From contig BDDD01000726.1 of the NCBI GenBank assembly GCA_001972305.1, positions 186,001 through 250,000 on the forward strand: a stretch of 64,000 bases of DNA, given 5' to 3'. Positions 11,110 to 23,577 of this stretch are shown here, in pieces. The position numbers and the translations under genes are program-made. The stretch comes from Cephalotus follicularis (lineage: Eukaryota; Streptophyta; Magnoliopsida; Oxalidales; Cephalotaceae). Numbering within the stretch: the first letter of the stretch is position 1; every line of letters starts with the position of its first letter. The notes below the pieces were generated by a model, which was not told the DNA's origin, ran no database searches, and saw only the letters and a list, made by a program, of their open reading frames with translations.

Positions 11110-12356
11110 CAAACCAACAACCTAGGTACACTACTCAACGAAAGATGTGGAAGGCCATGGGGAACCACTGCATGGGTTCCTATGTTAAGACTTATTATTA
11201 AAGTGAGGGAAATTGTGGTCTCAAATTTTAATTACCTAGCCATTAATTAATTCATTGGTTGTATTAGCCAATTCCAATTAATTACGGCTTAGCATGCAAG
11301 ACGTGTATCTTATGGACCTTGGACATATTTCTAAAATATGTCAATGGATTGGCAAGGACATTATTAGTAATGGCTTGAGCCCAAAATCAATACTAGGTCT
11401 TCCTACGTGTTAAGATATAAAATTTATCTATTACAACAAATACCATGCATACATGGTCTTCAAAAGTCTTGTACTCCATTTCTCCTTTCCTTCCTTGCAA
11501 GGTCTTCTTTTACAAAAAGAACTTTACATCTTGGAAAGGAAAAAATAACATTTAAAATTACAAGGAAAAATTACAAAAGAAACGAAAAATAAATGGTGCA
11601 CGTAGGCACCTTATTACAGACCTTTAAAAATAATAAATAAACAACATCCATCCACACATAGAAAACCATAAACTAGGTCAATGTCCTTTTCGGGCCATCC
11701 ATTGTGCATAAGATTTATATTATATCCAATATAATAAAACCACAAAATAACACATGCCATAAATAATAACTAATTATAAAATTTAATTTAAGGATTGTCA
11801 ATATTGGTTAAACTCTCACTAAATCAAGCAATGATTTTGATTTTCTAAGTGCCACAATGTTCCAATTTTATTAAAAAAAAAATAAAAAATTATGCTAAAG
11901 CGTCAACGCTTCCCATAAGGTGTCAACGCTTAGCTCTAAGGTGCGAAAAATCAAAAATTGAACAAGCATCGACGCTAAGATAAGGCGTCGACGCATATAA
12001 TGAAAACAGTTGAACAAGCGTCGACGCTTAATCGTGAGTGTTGACGCTTTAACCCCCTGGGCAGTTTCTGCAATTCAAAAATTGCAGAAACTTGGTTTTG
12101 AACATTAGGCATTTTCTAATTCAGTCATAACCAGACAAAATACAGCCTTATTGTACACCATGTAGGTTTCCAAAACATGTTCGAAACTCAATTTTAGCAT
12201 AATCTCCAAGATTAATTAAAAAACAAATCCAATTTCACATTAAAGTCATTCAGGCATTTTGAAAATCACGTTTAACCCAAACAACACATCCTTTGAATTA
12301 AACCTTCAATCAGTACATCATTGATAGCACAAATTCAACTAAGGACGATGTGGGTT
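11110..12356. other. Non-coding sequence, no gene recognised
   Basis: No convincing coding sequence on either strand. It would be the internal (leader) side of the copia-like element whose primer site is at 12357, but no gag is visible. It carries a GTCGAC-core array at 11903-12046 and an A-rich run near 11872-11890. Confidence 0.5.
11903..12046. repeat. Array of GCGTCGACGC-type palindromes beside the copia-like LTR
   Basis: Core sites (TCAA, TCGA or TTGA) start at 11903, 11923, 11969, 11988, 12021 and 12041, most in the context GCGTC(G/A)ACGCT. Within pairs the spacing is 19-20 bp. A second array of the same type is at 13129-13298. Confidence 0.65.
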
Positions 12357-12368
12357 GCTCTAATGCCA
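12357..12368 (-). promoter_or_regulatory. Probable primer binding site of a copia-like element (variant)
   Basis: The minus strand reads TGGCATTAGAGC, differing at two bases from the usual TGGTATCAGAGC, one base inside a plausible LTR end (TGAAGG on the plus strand at 12370). It implies an element on the minus strand with its 5' LTR to the right. Confidence 0.5.
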
Positions 12369-12369
12369 C

Positions 12370-14589
12370 TGAAGGAATCGGAATTACCAACTCCAATGCC
12401 ATAAATGGACTAAGGTGTGTAGGGTGTAAAACAAAAATTAAACATGCAAACAAGGCAGCGGAAGAACACCCAACAAAGGCAAAAACAGTCCTTTTATGGC
12501 ATGGCCACAGGCCACACGGGTCACCACATCATCGATTAATTGAAAAAGATGTCACCATTACATTCAATGGTGACATACAAGCAAAGCATTAAGAGAGAGA
12601 GGAAGAAGGGATATACCAAAGGGTGTTGGCTCCTCCTTTCTTTGCCGGTTCAAGCTTGAGTAGACTCCCTCAAATGCTTCCAAAACATTCTACTTCTTGT
12701 GCAAGTCGAAGCCTAACTGCTCCAAGCACCAAGATGCAAGAACACTCTCTCACACTCTAAGAATGCTCACAAAGGATGTATTGGCAATGACAAGTGATGT
12801 CAATGTCAATCCACCCTAAACAAGCTCTTGCTTGGTGTATATGATATATAGGAACTTATTAATTCTCTAGAGAGAACGAATTCATATTGCCCAGCAAAAA
12901 ACTGCTCACACTTTCAAAACAAGAAAATCTGCATAATAATGCAGACACCAGCCCACTAAAACCACTCTCCCATCATTCTGGGATCATGGCCCTCACTCCC
13001 AGGGAGTCTATAGCCATGTTCTCCACGTTTCCAAAATGTGCATAGATGGGAGAAAACTGCTGGAGACGAGAGAGAAAACGTGCCCATGATCAGAGTTCAT
13101 GCACAGGTTGCACAACCCGCTCCAAGCATCGACGCTTTCAACAACAGCGTCGACGCTTAAGCATTACATGGCACAAAATGCTGACGTTTTTCTAAAAGTC
13201 ATCAACGCCTCTGTGAGCCTTAAGTGTCAACGCTTCGCAGAAGGAGTCGATGCTTTAACTAAAGCAAAGCGTCAATGCTTTCCCAGAAGGCATCGACTCT
13301 TTGACTGGTTTATGAAGTAAAAAGAGTATAAGTCCAACTTATTTTATCCATTCTAATATTGATTAAGTAAGATCAAACAAATGTGTTTCCACAAAATGTA
13401 AAATCCACATAACCGATATTTCACACCAAGACTTAATATGTCCAACATATAAAAAATCTAATTATTATTGGGCAGGGACCCTATAAAATCTTGGTTAAAA
13501 CTGGAGGTGCTCGTAAATTACCAAAATACCCTTAGGGTTCAGTTTAGCCATTCTAAATGGTCCTAGACCAATTTAAATGCTCTCGGAATAATATCAAATA
13601 TTATCCAGATGGAAAAAATCAATCTAATTAATTTTCCCTTAATTTATTACACATCTCATTAACCCTATATTTTCTAAGTTGTCGGTTCACATGTACTATA
13701 ATCCCTTGTCATGCTTGGCCCCGATTGAGGTCTAGGGTAAGGATATGTGTCAACCCTAGATAATACCTCAATGGCTAAAATATCTGATCATTACTAGGAC
13801 CTTTGGTAAACTCTTCGGACATCTAATTTCCAGTCTAACTCAACCTTGGCCAAGGATTTCATAAGTGCAAAGTATAATCAGATCATAATAGAACCGATCA
13901 CCTTCACTCAGGTGTGAAAATCCCATATTGCGCACTCACTTATAATCGTATAGATTCGATCATACCCAAAGACCACTCGATTGCCAGCATTGTGCAAGGA
14001 CTGGGTAAGGTGGAGATCAAAGCATAACCGTCTCCATACAATATAGAGTAGTCACTCAGGTCTAAGGATCAGACGAGTTTGAGAACTCGCTATGTGATCA
14101 TCACTTATACACAACCGCAACAAGTAGGGGCCACTACTGACACGAGAATAGAGACTATCCAAATAGTGTCTCCTACGTGGGTCTTGTTCAGTGTACACGC
14201 TCCCAGCGCGTACCCCGTATTTGCCCTAGTGTCCAACACAGATGGTAGTGAGAGAATCCATCCTCCAATTCCACGAGCAGGCAACATACGCACAAGTCTA
14301 TCCGGGTCACTAATGCCCACAGAGTGAACCTATGACATGGAACTAATTCGACATAAGGAATAAGGTAACCAATCTCACAGCCTCCATGCTAGACATCCAA
14401 CCTTATGTCAGGGCATCACAAGTGTAAGTAGGTAAATAATAAACTACTTCAATTAAGTTATAAAACACAAGTGATATAGCCATAAAAAAATTAGCACACA
14501 TCATATATACAAGGAATAAGATTGTTTCAAAAAGATAAGATATAATATGACAACCCATCAAATGGCTTGTCGGGTCAGTATATCTAACC
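12370..14589 (-). repeat. Ty1/copia-like LTR (5' LTR or solo), old
   Basis: The part 13680-14589 is recognisably related to the copia LTR at the right edge of the window (62340-63242). Shared blocks include 'cccaaagacca', 'cactcaggtctaagga', 'tctccaaa/tatccaaa' and 'gtgaacctatgac', in the same order. The outer end (TATCTAACC at 14589) corresponds to the TGTTAGAT start of the other copies. No polypurine tract follows, so this is the outer end of a 5' LTR. Element B inserted 11 bp beyond it. Confidence 0.6.
13129..13298. repeat. Array of GCGTCGACGC-type palindromes in the copia-like LTR
   Basis: Cores start at 13129, 13150, 13181 (degenerate), 13202, 13227, 13247, 13272 and 13293. Spacing is 21, 31, 21, 25, 20, 25 and 21 bp. 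Contexts are GC(A/G)TC(G/A)A(C/T)GC(T/C). Confidence 0.65.
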
Positions 14590-15897
14590 GGTAATGCTCG
14601 CGTCATACCCCGTTATTCCAATACATTTAGACAACATATGTGGTGATATCAGGAATAGGTAAAATAATCCAGCAGTAATATTAACATCCACAAAACCATA
14701 GCGGAAGCATTCCATAAACCTATTATAAAATATAAGTCATCCGCACGCAGCCCATACTACGTGCTCGTACAATACCAGCAATATCCTTTTACATAAGGAA
14801 AGTACAACAACAACAACGGAGTGCGAACCGTTCATAACAAAACAATACGACATAAGAATAAGAACCTTAAGTAGGTAAAACTCTCAAAAGCTTCAGCAGC
14901 ACTTCCCGTACGTCTTCGCTTAATCTGAAATTGTAGGGGTTAGCCGTTGTCCTCACTTGGCTAAGTAGGAAGATAATGCATGATAATTGAATCTATAGAT
15001 GCAACATGTATGACATTTTATATATAAAATAGCATAATTAAATATTCCAATATATAAGCAATCATGCCAAGTGGCCATAGACAGTACAATGCAAGAATAC
15101 TGCACATGGGTACAATCAATCAGTACAGTGGTTTGTGTGTCACATGTCGCTAACTCCTAGCACCAACTGTGCACCACCTATCTATCACCCTTCACTCCGA
15201 AGATGATAGATCAGGTCAGTTACTACCGGCATTAGCGGGCAGTTTAACAATCAGGATCTGCAATGCAGATAAGTGTGGTGGATCTCTAGCCAACTCTTGG
15301 CACATAGGACCACCCCGTAGCCAGTGATGTCTCCTATCACTCGACTAACGGCAATAACATAGACAATAAATTCAAGCAATTCAGTAGTAATATTACATAT
15401 ATCAATAGTATGAAATATAAAACTTGTTTCTTTAGAAACGATTTTACAGTTTAGTAATCGTACATCTCGTTGGAGGAAAACGATATTCAGTACAGTAACA
15501 GAACCTCTCATTGGATGGAAAACAGTAATCATTAGGTTTCATTTGAAAATGATAGTTGAAATCATTAATTGTGCATGTAGCACTGAGTTGGTTCAATACT
15601 TTGAAAACAATGGAACAATAGTGTTTATGAACACTCAACTGGTACATACTAATTGTAACAGTAGCATATGCAGCAAAAACAGTAAAGGACAGTAGCAATT
15701 CCAAGGATTCAATACGGTCAAGGCATACCATAGTCATTCTTGCACAACTTTTACAAGGAGCGCATACGTCGTTTAATTTCTGGAATGTAAATATATAAGG
15801 CCAGGATTGACTGTTATAGTCATCCCATATGGGATCAGGTTAATTTCATTCAAATTGAGGCCCTAACAGCACCTATATCAGAATCTTATCCCAGGAC

Positions 15898-16008
15898 AGT
15901 CGGCTGTTCCCAAGAACAGTCGGCTGTTTGGATTGAGTAGTCGACTGTTTCTCTTAACAGTCGACTGGATATATTGAGTAGTCGACTGCCATGAAGAACA
16001 GTCGACTG
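15898..16008. repeat. Six-site array of AGTCGACTG palindromes in the B 3' LTR
   Basis: Sites start at 15898, 15918, 15939, 15959, 15980 and 16000; the first two read AGTCGGCTG, the rest AGTCGACTG. Spacing is 20, 21, 20, 21 and 20 bp. The spacing is identical in the B 5' LTR. Confidence 0.85.
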
Positions 16009-17018
16009 CCTTGCCCATAAATTGGCAGGCAGCATCAGGGTATGTATTTCAATGTCCAAATACTAACTCAATGAACACATGCAATCAAATAGAAAATTAA
16101 CCATACATGATATGCATATAATATCTTAAAAAACATGTCATTACCCCTACCTTAAATGCTATCCCGAAATCAATATGGATTGATTTCTCTCTTTGAGCTC
16201 CCAAAGCTCTTTCACCAACTTAACCTTCCAATCTCAGCAGAATTGATCTATACAATGCATGCTCGAAGGTTCAGACATTTAATCAGTAAGGTTAACTAAT
16301 TATCCAGTTACAAATTACTACTCCAACAGTAGCTCATCCATAGATCGTTTAGCCTCAAAATTACCCTTTTACAACTTCTCTTTGAACCCTTTGCCAATTC
16401 TATTTCAATTCCAGGTTCATTAACCTTAATCGTGTTGACAGAAGATGTATATATATACCTTTTGACAACTATAACAACAACTATAATTCGAATTAGAGTT
16501 ATCAACAATTCCCTAAGCTTCACATTCACATTCTTGACCACTTTCATTACCATTTCTAAATTTGACATTATGGACAGTATACATGTAAACCGTATGTACT
16601 ACTGTTAGCCTACAACTTCAACCATAATCCCAAATTGGAAGCTTACCAGGAATCAAGGCTTCAACTCCTTCTTTGAGCTCTAATCCTTCCACATGCAAGC
16701 TCCAACAATTCTCCAGCAAGCTCTCCTCTATCCCTAGTGTTTTCTAGCACTCAGTCAGCTCATGTACAGCTGATATAAGACTCAGTTCGTGTCATTACTT
16801 CCCTTCAACATTTCCTCCTTCTCTATCTCACATGTTCATTTCTTTCTCACCTTTCTCTTCTTCCCATTTCTGTTTTGCAGGTTACAGGTCTGCAGAGCAC
16901 ATGCAAGGCGCTCCTTTTTGCATGCTATGGCAGCTGGACTTCGCCTAACACCTGTCCATCATGCAATGCCACAGCTTTGTCTCACATACATGCACAGACA
17001 CCTGTTCTGTGCTGTTCC

Positions 17019-17096
17019 AGTTGACTGTCTTTAACAGGCAGTCGACTGTCACACCACGCATCAGACAGTCGACTGTTACCCTGTGACAGTAGGCTG
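17019..17096. repeat. Four-site palindrome array near the sense-strand start of the B 3' LTR
   Basis: Sites start at 17019 (AGTTGACTG), 17040, 17067 (both AGTCGACTG) and 17088 (AGTAGGCTG), with spacing 21, 27 and 21 bp as in element A. Confidence 0.75.
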
Positions 17097-17267
17097 TTTG
17101 AGCTGATTTTAGGGTTCCTTAAATTTGTTTGCCAATTTGTATTTCAAACCAACCCAAGCATTCACTAATCACAATTATTATGATAATTGGGCAAATAATC
17201 TCGATTGAAATGTATATTTATTTAAAATTTGGAGCAATATACATTAATTGAAATCGAGGTCATTACA

Positions 17268-17281
17268 TTCCGCCCTCCTTA
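17268..17281 (-). promoter_or_regulatory. Element B polypurine tract
   Basis: The minus strand reads AAGGAGGGCGGAA next to the LTR start TGTAATGACC; a single C interrupts the purine run that is unbroken in A. Confidence 0.7.
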
Positions 17282-17306
17282 AAAAAATTCGTCCTCGAAT
17301 TTAGAT

Positions 17307-18669
17307 TTACATTCCGAACAAGTGGGGAAATGTCTCTATCATTTCGTCCTCATGCTCCCACGTAGCTTCCTCTGCTCCGTGAAAATGCCATAGCACTTTT
17401 ACCATAGGAATAGTCTTATTCCTCAGCACCTTTTCCATTCAATCCACGATCCTCGTCGGCCTTTCTTCATAGGACAATCTAGGACTGATGAATCCAGGGT
17501 CGTAGCTCAATATATGAGATGGGTCAGGTACATATTTCTGTAACATGGAGACATGAAATACGTTATGCAGATCCGACAAACTAGGCGGTAGTGCAATCTG
17601 ATATGCTACATCCCCCACACTTTCCAGTATCTCGTAAGGTCCAATATACCTTGGAGCCAACTTCCCTTTGAGGCCAAAACGGTGTATCCCTTTCGAAGGC
17701 GAGATCTTATGATCCTCCCAACTCCCAGCAAAATCAATCATGCAAGCCCGTAGCATATCCTCCAGAGTCTGGATGGTACGCTCGGACTGTTTGTCGGTCT
17801 GCGGGTTGAATGTAGTGCTAAAGTTCAAGGTTGTTCCCATTGCTGCTTGGAACTTCTTCCAGAACCTTGAAGTAAGTCTAGCATCTCGGTCACAAACAAT
17901 ACTGATTGGCACCCCATGCAATCTCACTATCTCCCGAATATACAATTGAGCAAGCTTCTCGATAGAATACGTCATGTTCATTGGAAGAAAGTGAGCAGAC
18001 TTAGTGAGTCTATCCACTACTACCCACACTGCTTCATGTTGATTTCGTGACCTCGGTAGTCCTGACACGAAGTCCATGGTCACATGCTCCCATTTCCACT
18101 CAACCACTGGTAGCGATTGTAGCAGCCCCGCAGGTCTCTGATGTTTATCCTTCACTCTTTGACAGGTCAAACATCTTGCTACGTATTCGACAATCTCTCT
18201 TTTCATACCACTCCACCAGTAGTCTCTTTTCAGGTCATGCCACATCTTGGAATTCCCCGGGTGAACACTGTATTTTGACTTGTGAGCTTGTTGCAACAGT
18301 TCATTCCTGATGCTCTCGTCATTTGGAACACATATCCTTCCTTGGAACCTCAAGATGCCATCAGTATGAATGGAGAACTTGGAATCAGTGTCTAGGTTCT
18401 CACGAATACTCCATAACTCAGTGTCACTGTATTGAGCAGTCAGAATACGCTCCAGAAGTTCCGGTTGTGCTTTCAGATATGCCACAATAATTCCACGGGA
18501 AACCATGAACGGATTCCATCTATGAAATTCCTCCAATAGCTTCCATTGTGAAACCATTGCTCCAGCAATCATAGCCTTGCCACTCAGCGCATCCTCCACT
18601 ACATTCGCCTTCCCTGGGTGGTATTGAATGTTACAGTTGTAATCATTAAAGAATTCCACCCATCGCCTC
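17307..18669 (-). pseudogene. Element B integrase with chromodomain-like tail, internally deleted
   Basis: The zinc-binding region (HPGNSKMW...CLTCQRVK) and catalytic core contexts [17 protein letters not shown] and QTLEDML are present. Right after SWEDH the frame jumps to [13 protein letters not shown]. Compared with A, about 95 codons between the core end and the C-terminal region are missing, in frame, at about 17706-17712. A TGA at 17439-17441 stands where A has a CGA arginine codon. After it the tail continues in frame to a stop at 17307-17309, and it keeps the two cytosines whose loss shifts the frame in A. Confidence 0.83.
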
Positions 18670-20580
18670 GGTCTCATGTTGAGCTCATTCTGGGAAAACA
18701 AATACTTTAAACTTTTGTGGTTAGTGAAGATCTCAAATTGAGCACCATAGAGGTAGTGCCTCCATTTCTGCAAAGCGAATACTATGGCTGCCAACTCAAG
18801 ATCGTGTACAGGATAATTTTCTTCATACGGCTTTAACTTCCTTGATGCGTATGCAATCACCCTACCATGTTGCATAAGAACGCATCCCAATCCACTCCTA
18901 GAAGCATCAGTATAGACAGTGAAACCCTCATTACCCTCAGGTAATGCCAACACTGGAGCCAAAATCAGCCGACTCTTCAACTCTTGGAAACTGTCCTCAT
19001 AGGAATCATCCCATACAAAACTTGACTTCTTCTGAGTCAACTGTGTCAATGGTGTGGCAATCTTCGAAAACCCTTTGATGAACCTTTTGTAGTAGCCAGC
19101 CAATCCCAAGAAATGACGAACCTCAGTAACGTTTCTTGGTTGGGGCCAATCAACAATACTTTCTATGTATGAAGGATCCACTGACAATCCTTCACTCGAC
19201 ACTATGTGACCTAGGAAAGTCACATGATCCAACCAAAATTCGCACTTGCTGAATTTGGCGTATAGTTGTTCCTTCCGTAGTGTCTGCAATACAATTCTCA
19301 AGTGCTGTATGTGTTCCTCATTGCTCTTCGAATAAATCAGGATGTCGTCTAGGAATATAATGACAAACTGGTCAAGATAGGGTTGGAACACTTTGTTCAT
19401 CAGACACATAAAGGCTGCAGGAGAATTTTTCAAACCAAACGACAGTATCATGAATTCGTAATGCCCATATCTAGTTCAAAATGCAGTCTTCTCCACATCA
19501 CCTTCTCTTATCCTCAACTGATGATAACCTGTTCTCAGGTCAAGTTTGGAGAATATAGTTGAGCCTTGTAATTGGTCGAACAACTCGTCAAAATGTGGCA
19601 GAGGATACTTGTTCTTCACCGTTACCTGATTTAGCAGCCTGTAATCGATGCATAGTCGCATTGATCCATCCTTCTTTTTCACAAACAGGACCGGTGCTCC
19701 CCAAGGTGATACACTCGGTCTGATAAAGCCCTTATCAAGGTAATCCTACAATTGAACCTTCAACTCCTTCAGTTCTGCAGAAGCCATTTGGTACGGTGCT
19801 TTGGATATAGGAGCAGTCCCCGACAATAGTTCAATGCTGAACTCTTTATCTCTCTCTGGTGGCAACGAAGTGAGTTCATCTGGAAATACATTAGGAAATT
19901 CACATAGAACAGGCACTTGTTCAATACTAGGCGTACCTTTCATATGATCAATCACACACGCCAAATAGCCTTCATATCCTTGCTTGAGATACTTCTGTGC
20001 TCGAGTATATGAAATAATCAGAGCAAAAACATTCTTCTCCCTGATAAACTTGCACTCAGTCCCATCTTGAAGGTAAAAGGTCATCATCTTGTTATAGCCT
20101 TCAACACAAGCATGATGAGTATATAGCCAGTCCATCCCCAAGATTACATCAAAATCCTGGATAGGTAACGCTATCAAGTCAGCAGATTAATGAATCCCAG
20201 CTACCATGATCTCACAATCTTTCATTATAGTGTCAGATAGAAGACAAGTACCCGTAGGAGTACTCACCTCCAATACATAAGGTAATCTAGAAGTAATACC
20301 ATGCAAATTACGAGCAAATTCAGATGCAATGAATGAATGTGTCGCACCAGGGTCAATCAATACATGAGCTAGTATGCCAGATATATAAATAGTGCCTCCC
20401 ACAGCAGTAGTAGATTCTGGTACATCATCTCTAGATAAGGTGTAGACCCTACCTTTCACAATTCCCTTTCCGGTATCCTTCCGCGGTTGGGCAGCCGCAA
20501 CACTACCCCTCGCACCAGTACTTCCCTATTGTCTGCGTGCTTGATCTCTCATCATAGTATGTTCTTATGAACCACACCTC
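18670..20580 (-). pseudogene. Element B protease - reverse transcriptase - RNase H, broken
   Basis: Motifs match A in order: the protease box VLIDPGATHSF (again D-P-G), [30 protein letters not shown], the RT box [10 protein letters not shown], and RNase H with [13 protein letters not shown] and TNHKSLKYL (the aspartate of the usual TDHKSL is now asparagine). The frame is interrupted near 20180, near 19745 (a TAG), between 19683 and 19745, and near 19452-19475. The pieces lie in the same order without rearrangement. Confidence 0.83.
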
Positions 20581-21608
20581 AAGCATTTCCCCATATTTTT
20601 CTAGCACTCGATCTCATCATGATTCTGATGACAGCAAAAAGCACATCCACCTGAATTCTGTTCACCGCTTCGGTTAGGAGTCATTGATCGTGAATTTCTG
20701 CGTCGAAAACCTCCTTGACCTTCGTTGTCCGACTTTATCGACTTAGCAGGATTATTACTCCCTTGCCCCTATGACTGTGTGGCCCTCGATTGATTAGTAC
20801 GAGTCAGTTTCGCCCTTCTCTCATTCGCATCGGCTTCCAGAATCATCGTCCTCTCATCAATATCTACAAAAGAGGTTTACTGCAACATCAACAGTTTAGA
20901 TCTGATGTCAGGTCGAAGGCCTTTTAGAAACCTTTGGATCATTCGTGATTCACCCTCCACAAGATAAGGTGTATGTCTTGCCAGTTCCACAAATCTAGTC
21001 TGGTACTGAGGTACCGTCATGTCCCCTTGACGTAACTCCATCAGTTTGGTCTCCCTCCGGTCACGTTCTATCTGTGGCACATAAGTGGTAAGCAACTCAG
21101 ATTGAAATATGTCCCAAGCCCTGTCAAGTCCATGAGATTCCCACTTTGCTTCAGTCATTTCCCACCAATAAGTAGCCTCGCTCCATAAGCGGTATACAGC
21201 AAAGTTGAGTTTCTGCTCATCAGTACAATCCAAAGCAGCAAATATCTTCTCCAGATCTCTAATCCACTGCTCGGCCACAGTAGCATTCATCTCACAATTG
21301 AATTTCAGAGGATTCTGTCTCATGAACCGCTCCAGATCTCGGCCAAATCCACCGGTATGACAAGTTTCAGGAGCCTGATGTTAGGCCCGGTTAGCCTCGT
21401 ACATTTGCCGAATCTGTTCCATGTTTGCCGCATTAGCTTGTATCTGTTGTTGAAAGAGGTCAGCCATGTGGTCAAAGTTACTCCTCTCGTCATGCGCTGG
21501 AGGAACATTTACACCTTTATTCACTGGCGGATCATGTTCGTGCACTGGCGGTGCATTGACTCCTTCGTCGGCTCTACGCCTTCCTCTTCTACCTCTTCGT
21601 AGGTCCAT
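20581..21608 (-). pseudogene. Element B gag, broken
   Basis: The start at 21608 (MDLRRGRRGRRR...) is supported by A. Capsid-type motifs include VYRLWSEATYWWE and FLKGLRPDIRSKL. Positions 21245-21300 keep the codons (VAEQWIRDLEKIF) whose deletion breaks the A gag. Stops or shifts occur near 21380, near 20877-20880 and in the zinc-knuckle part around 20560-20640. Confidence 0.8.
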
Positions 21609-21696
21609 TTGGTTTCCTATATGGAATGAGATAATCATAAGGAAACAATTCACTTAATTTCCAAGAAACGTAACCCAGCTAGCATATATGGAATAT

Positions 21697-21708
21697 GCTC
21701 TGATACCA
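21697..21708 (-). promoter_or_regulatory. Element B primer binding site (tRNA-iMet type)
   Basis: The minus strand reads TGGTATCAGAGC, three bases inside the 5' LTR end (TGTCACACC at 21712, plus strand). Confidence 0.9.
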
Positions 21709-21711
21709 TGC

Positions 21712-23577
21712 TGTCACACCCCGTTATTCCAATACATTTAGACAACATATGTGGTGATATCAGGAATAGGCAAAATAATCCAGCAGTAATATTAACATTC
21801 ACAAAACCATAGCGGAAGCATTCCATAAATCGGATTATAACATATAAGTCATCCGCACGTAGCCCATACTATGTGCTCGTATAATACCAACAATATCCTT
21901 TTACATTAGGAAAGTACAACAACAACAACGGAATGCGAATCGTTCATTACAAAACAATACGACATAAGAATAACAACCTTAAGTAGGTAAAACTCTCCAA
22001 AGCTTCAGCAACACTTCCTGTACGTCTTCCTTTAATCTGAAATTGTAGAGGTTAGCCGTTGTCCTCACTTGGATAAGTAGGAAGATAATGCATGATAATT
22101 GAATCTATATATGCAACTTGTATGACATTTTATATATAAAATAGCATAATTAAATATTCCAATATATAAGCAATCATGCCAAGTGGCCATAGACAGTACA
22201 ATGCAAGAATACCGCACAAGGGTACAATCAATCAGTTTAGTGGTTTGGGTGTCACATGTCGCTAACTCCTAGCACCAACTGTGCACCACCTATCTATCAC
22301 CCTTCACTCCGAAGATGATAGATCAGGTCAGTTACTACCGGCATTAGCGGGCAGTGTAACAATCAGGATCTGCAATGCAGATAAGTGTGGTGGATCTCTA
22401 GCCAACTCCTGGCACATAGGACCACCCCGTAGCCAGTGATGTCTTCTATCACTCGACTAACGGCAATAACATAGACAATCAATTCAAGCAATTCAGTAGT
22501 AATCTTACATATCTCGATAGTATGCAATATAAAAGTTGTTCCTTTAGAAATGATTTTATAGTTGAGTAATCGTACATCTCGTTGGAGGAAAACGATATTC
22601 AGTACAGTAACAGTACCTCTCATTGGAGGGAAACAGTAATCATTAGGTTTCATTTGAAAATGATAGTTGAAATCATTAATTGTGCATATAGCACTTAGTT
22701 GGTTCAATACTTTGAAAACAATGGAACAGTAGTGTTTATGAACACTCAACTGGTATACACTAATTGTAACAGTAGCATATGCAGCAAAAACAGTAAAGGA
22801 CAATAGCAATTCCAAGGATTCAATACGGTCAAGGCATACAATAGTCATTCTTGCACAACTTTCACAAGGGGTGCATACGTCGTTTAATTTCTGGAATGTA
22901 ATTATATAAGGCCAGGATTGACTGTTACAGTGATCCCATATGGGGTCAGGTTAATTTCATTCAAATTGAGGCCCTAACAAAACCTATATCAGAATCTTAT
23001 CCCAGGACAGTCGGCTGTTCCTAAGAACAGTCGGCTGTTTGGATTGAGTAGTCGACTGTTTCTCTTAACAGTCGACTGGATATATTGAGTAGTCGACTGC
23101 CATGAAGAACAGTCGACTGCCTTGCCCAGAAATTGGCAGGCAGCATCAGGGTTTGTATTTCAATGTCCAAATACTAACTCAATCAACACATGCAATCAAA
23201 CAGAAAATTAACCATACATGATATGCATATAATATATTCAAAAACATGTCATTACCCCTACCTTAAATGCTATCCCGAAATCAATTTGGATTGATTCTCT
23301 CTTTGAGCTCCCAAAGCTCTTTCACCAACTTAACCTTCCAATCTCAGTAGGATTGATCTATACAATGCATGCTCGAAGGTTCAGACATTTAATTAGTAAG
23401 TTTGACTAATTATCCAGTTACAAATTACTACTCCAACTGTAGCTCATCCATAGATCATTAAGCCTTAAAATTACCCTTTTACAACTTCTCTTTGAACCCT
23501 TTGCCAATTCTATTTCAATTCCAGGTTCATTAACCTCAATCGTATTGACATAAGATGTATATATATACCTTTTGACG
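21712..23577 (-). repeat. Element B 5' LTR, first piece
   Basis: It matches 14601-16467 of the 3' LTR and stops at the C target site TGACG (23573-23577). It continues at 41237 after element C, then at 47018 after the CACTA element. Confidence 0.88.
23009..23119. repeat. Six-site array of AGTCGACTG palindromes in the B 5' LTR
   Basis: Sites start at 23009, 23029, 23050, 23070, 23091 and 23111. Spacing is 20, 21, 20, 21 and 20 bp, identical to the other LTR. Confidence 0.85.

Larger units (their letters stand above)
14601..17267 (-). repeat. Element B 3' LTR (complete)
   Basis: It begins CGTCATACC on the plus strand (decayed TGTCACACC) and ends GTCATTACA, about 2.67 kb. It aligns along its whole length with the pieces of the split 5' LTR. 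It holds the uninterrupted target sites for C (TGACA, 16463-16467) and for the CACTA element (TCT, 16679-16681). Confidence 0.88.

Noticed and set aside
22363-22848. A 161-codon open frame on the sense strand of the B 5' LTR as an LTR-encoded protein
   Set aside because: The matching region of the other LTR (15251-15737) is broken into two frames, no domain is visible, and LTR similarity alone explains the shared peptide.
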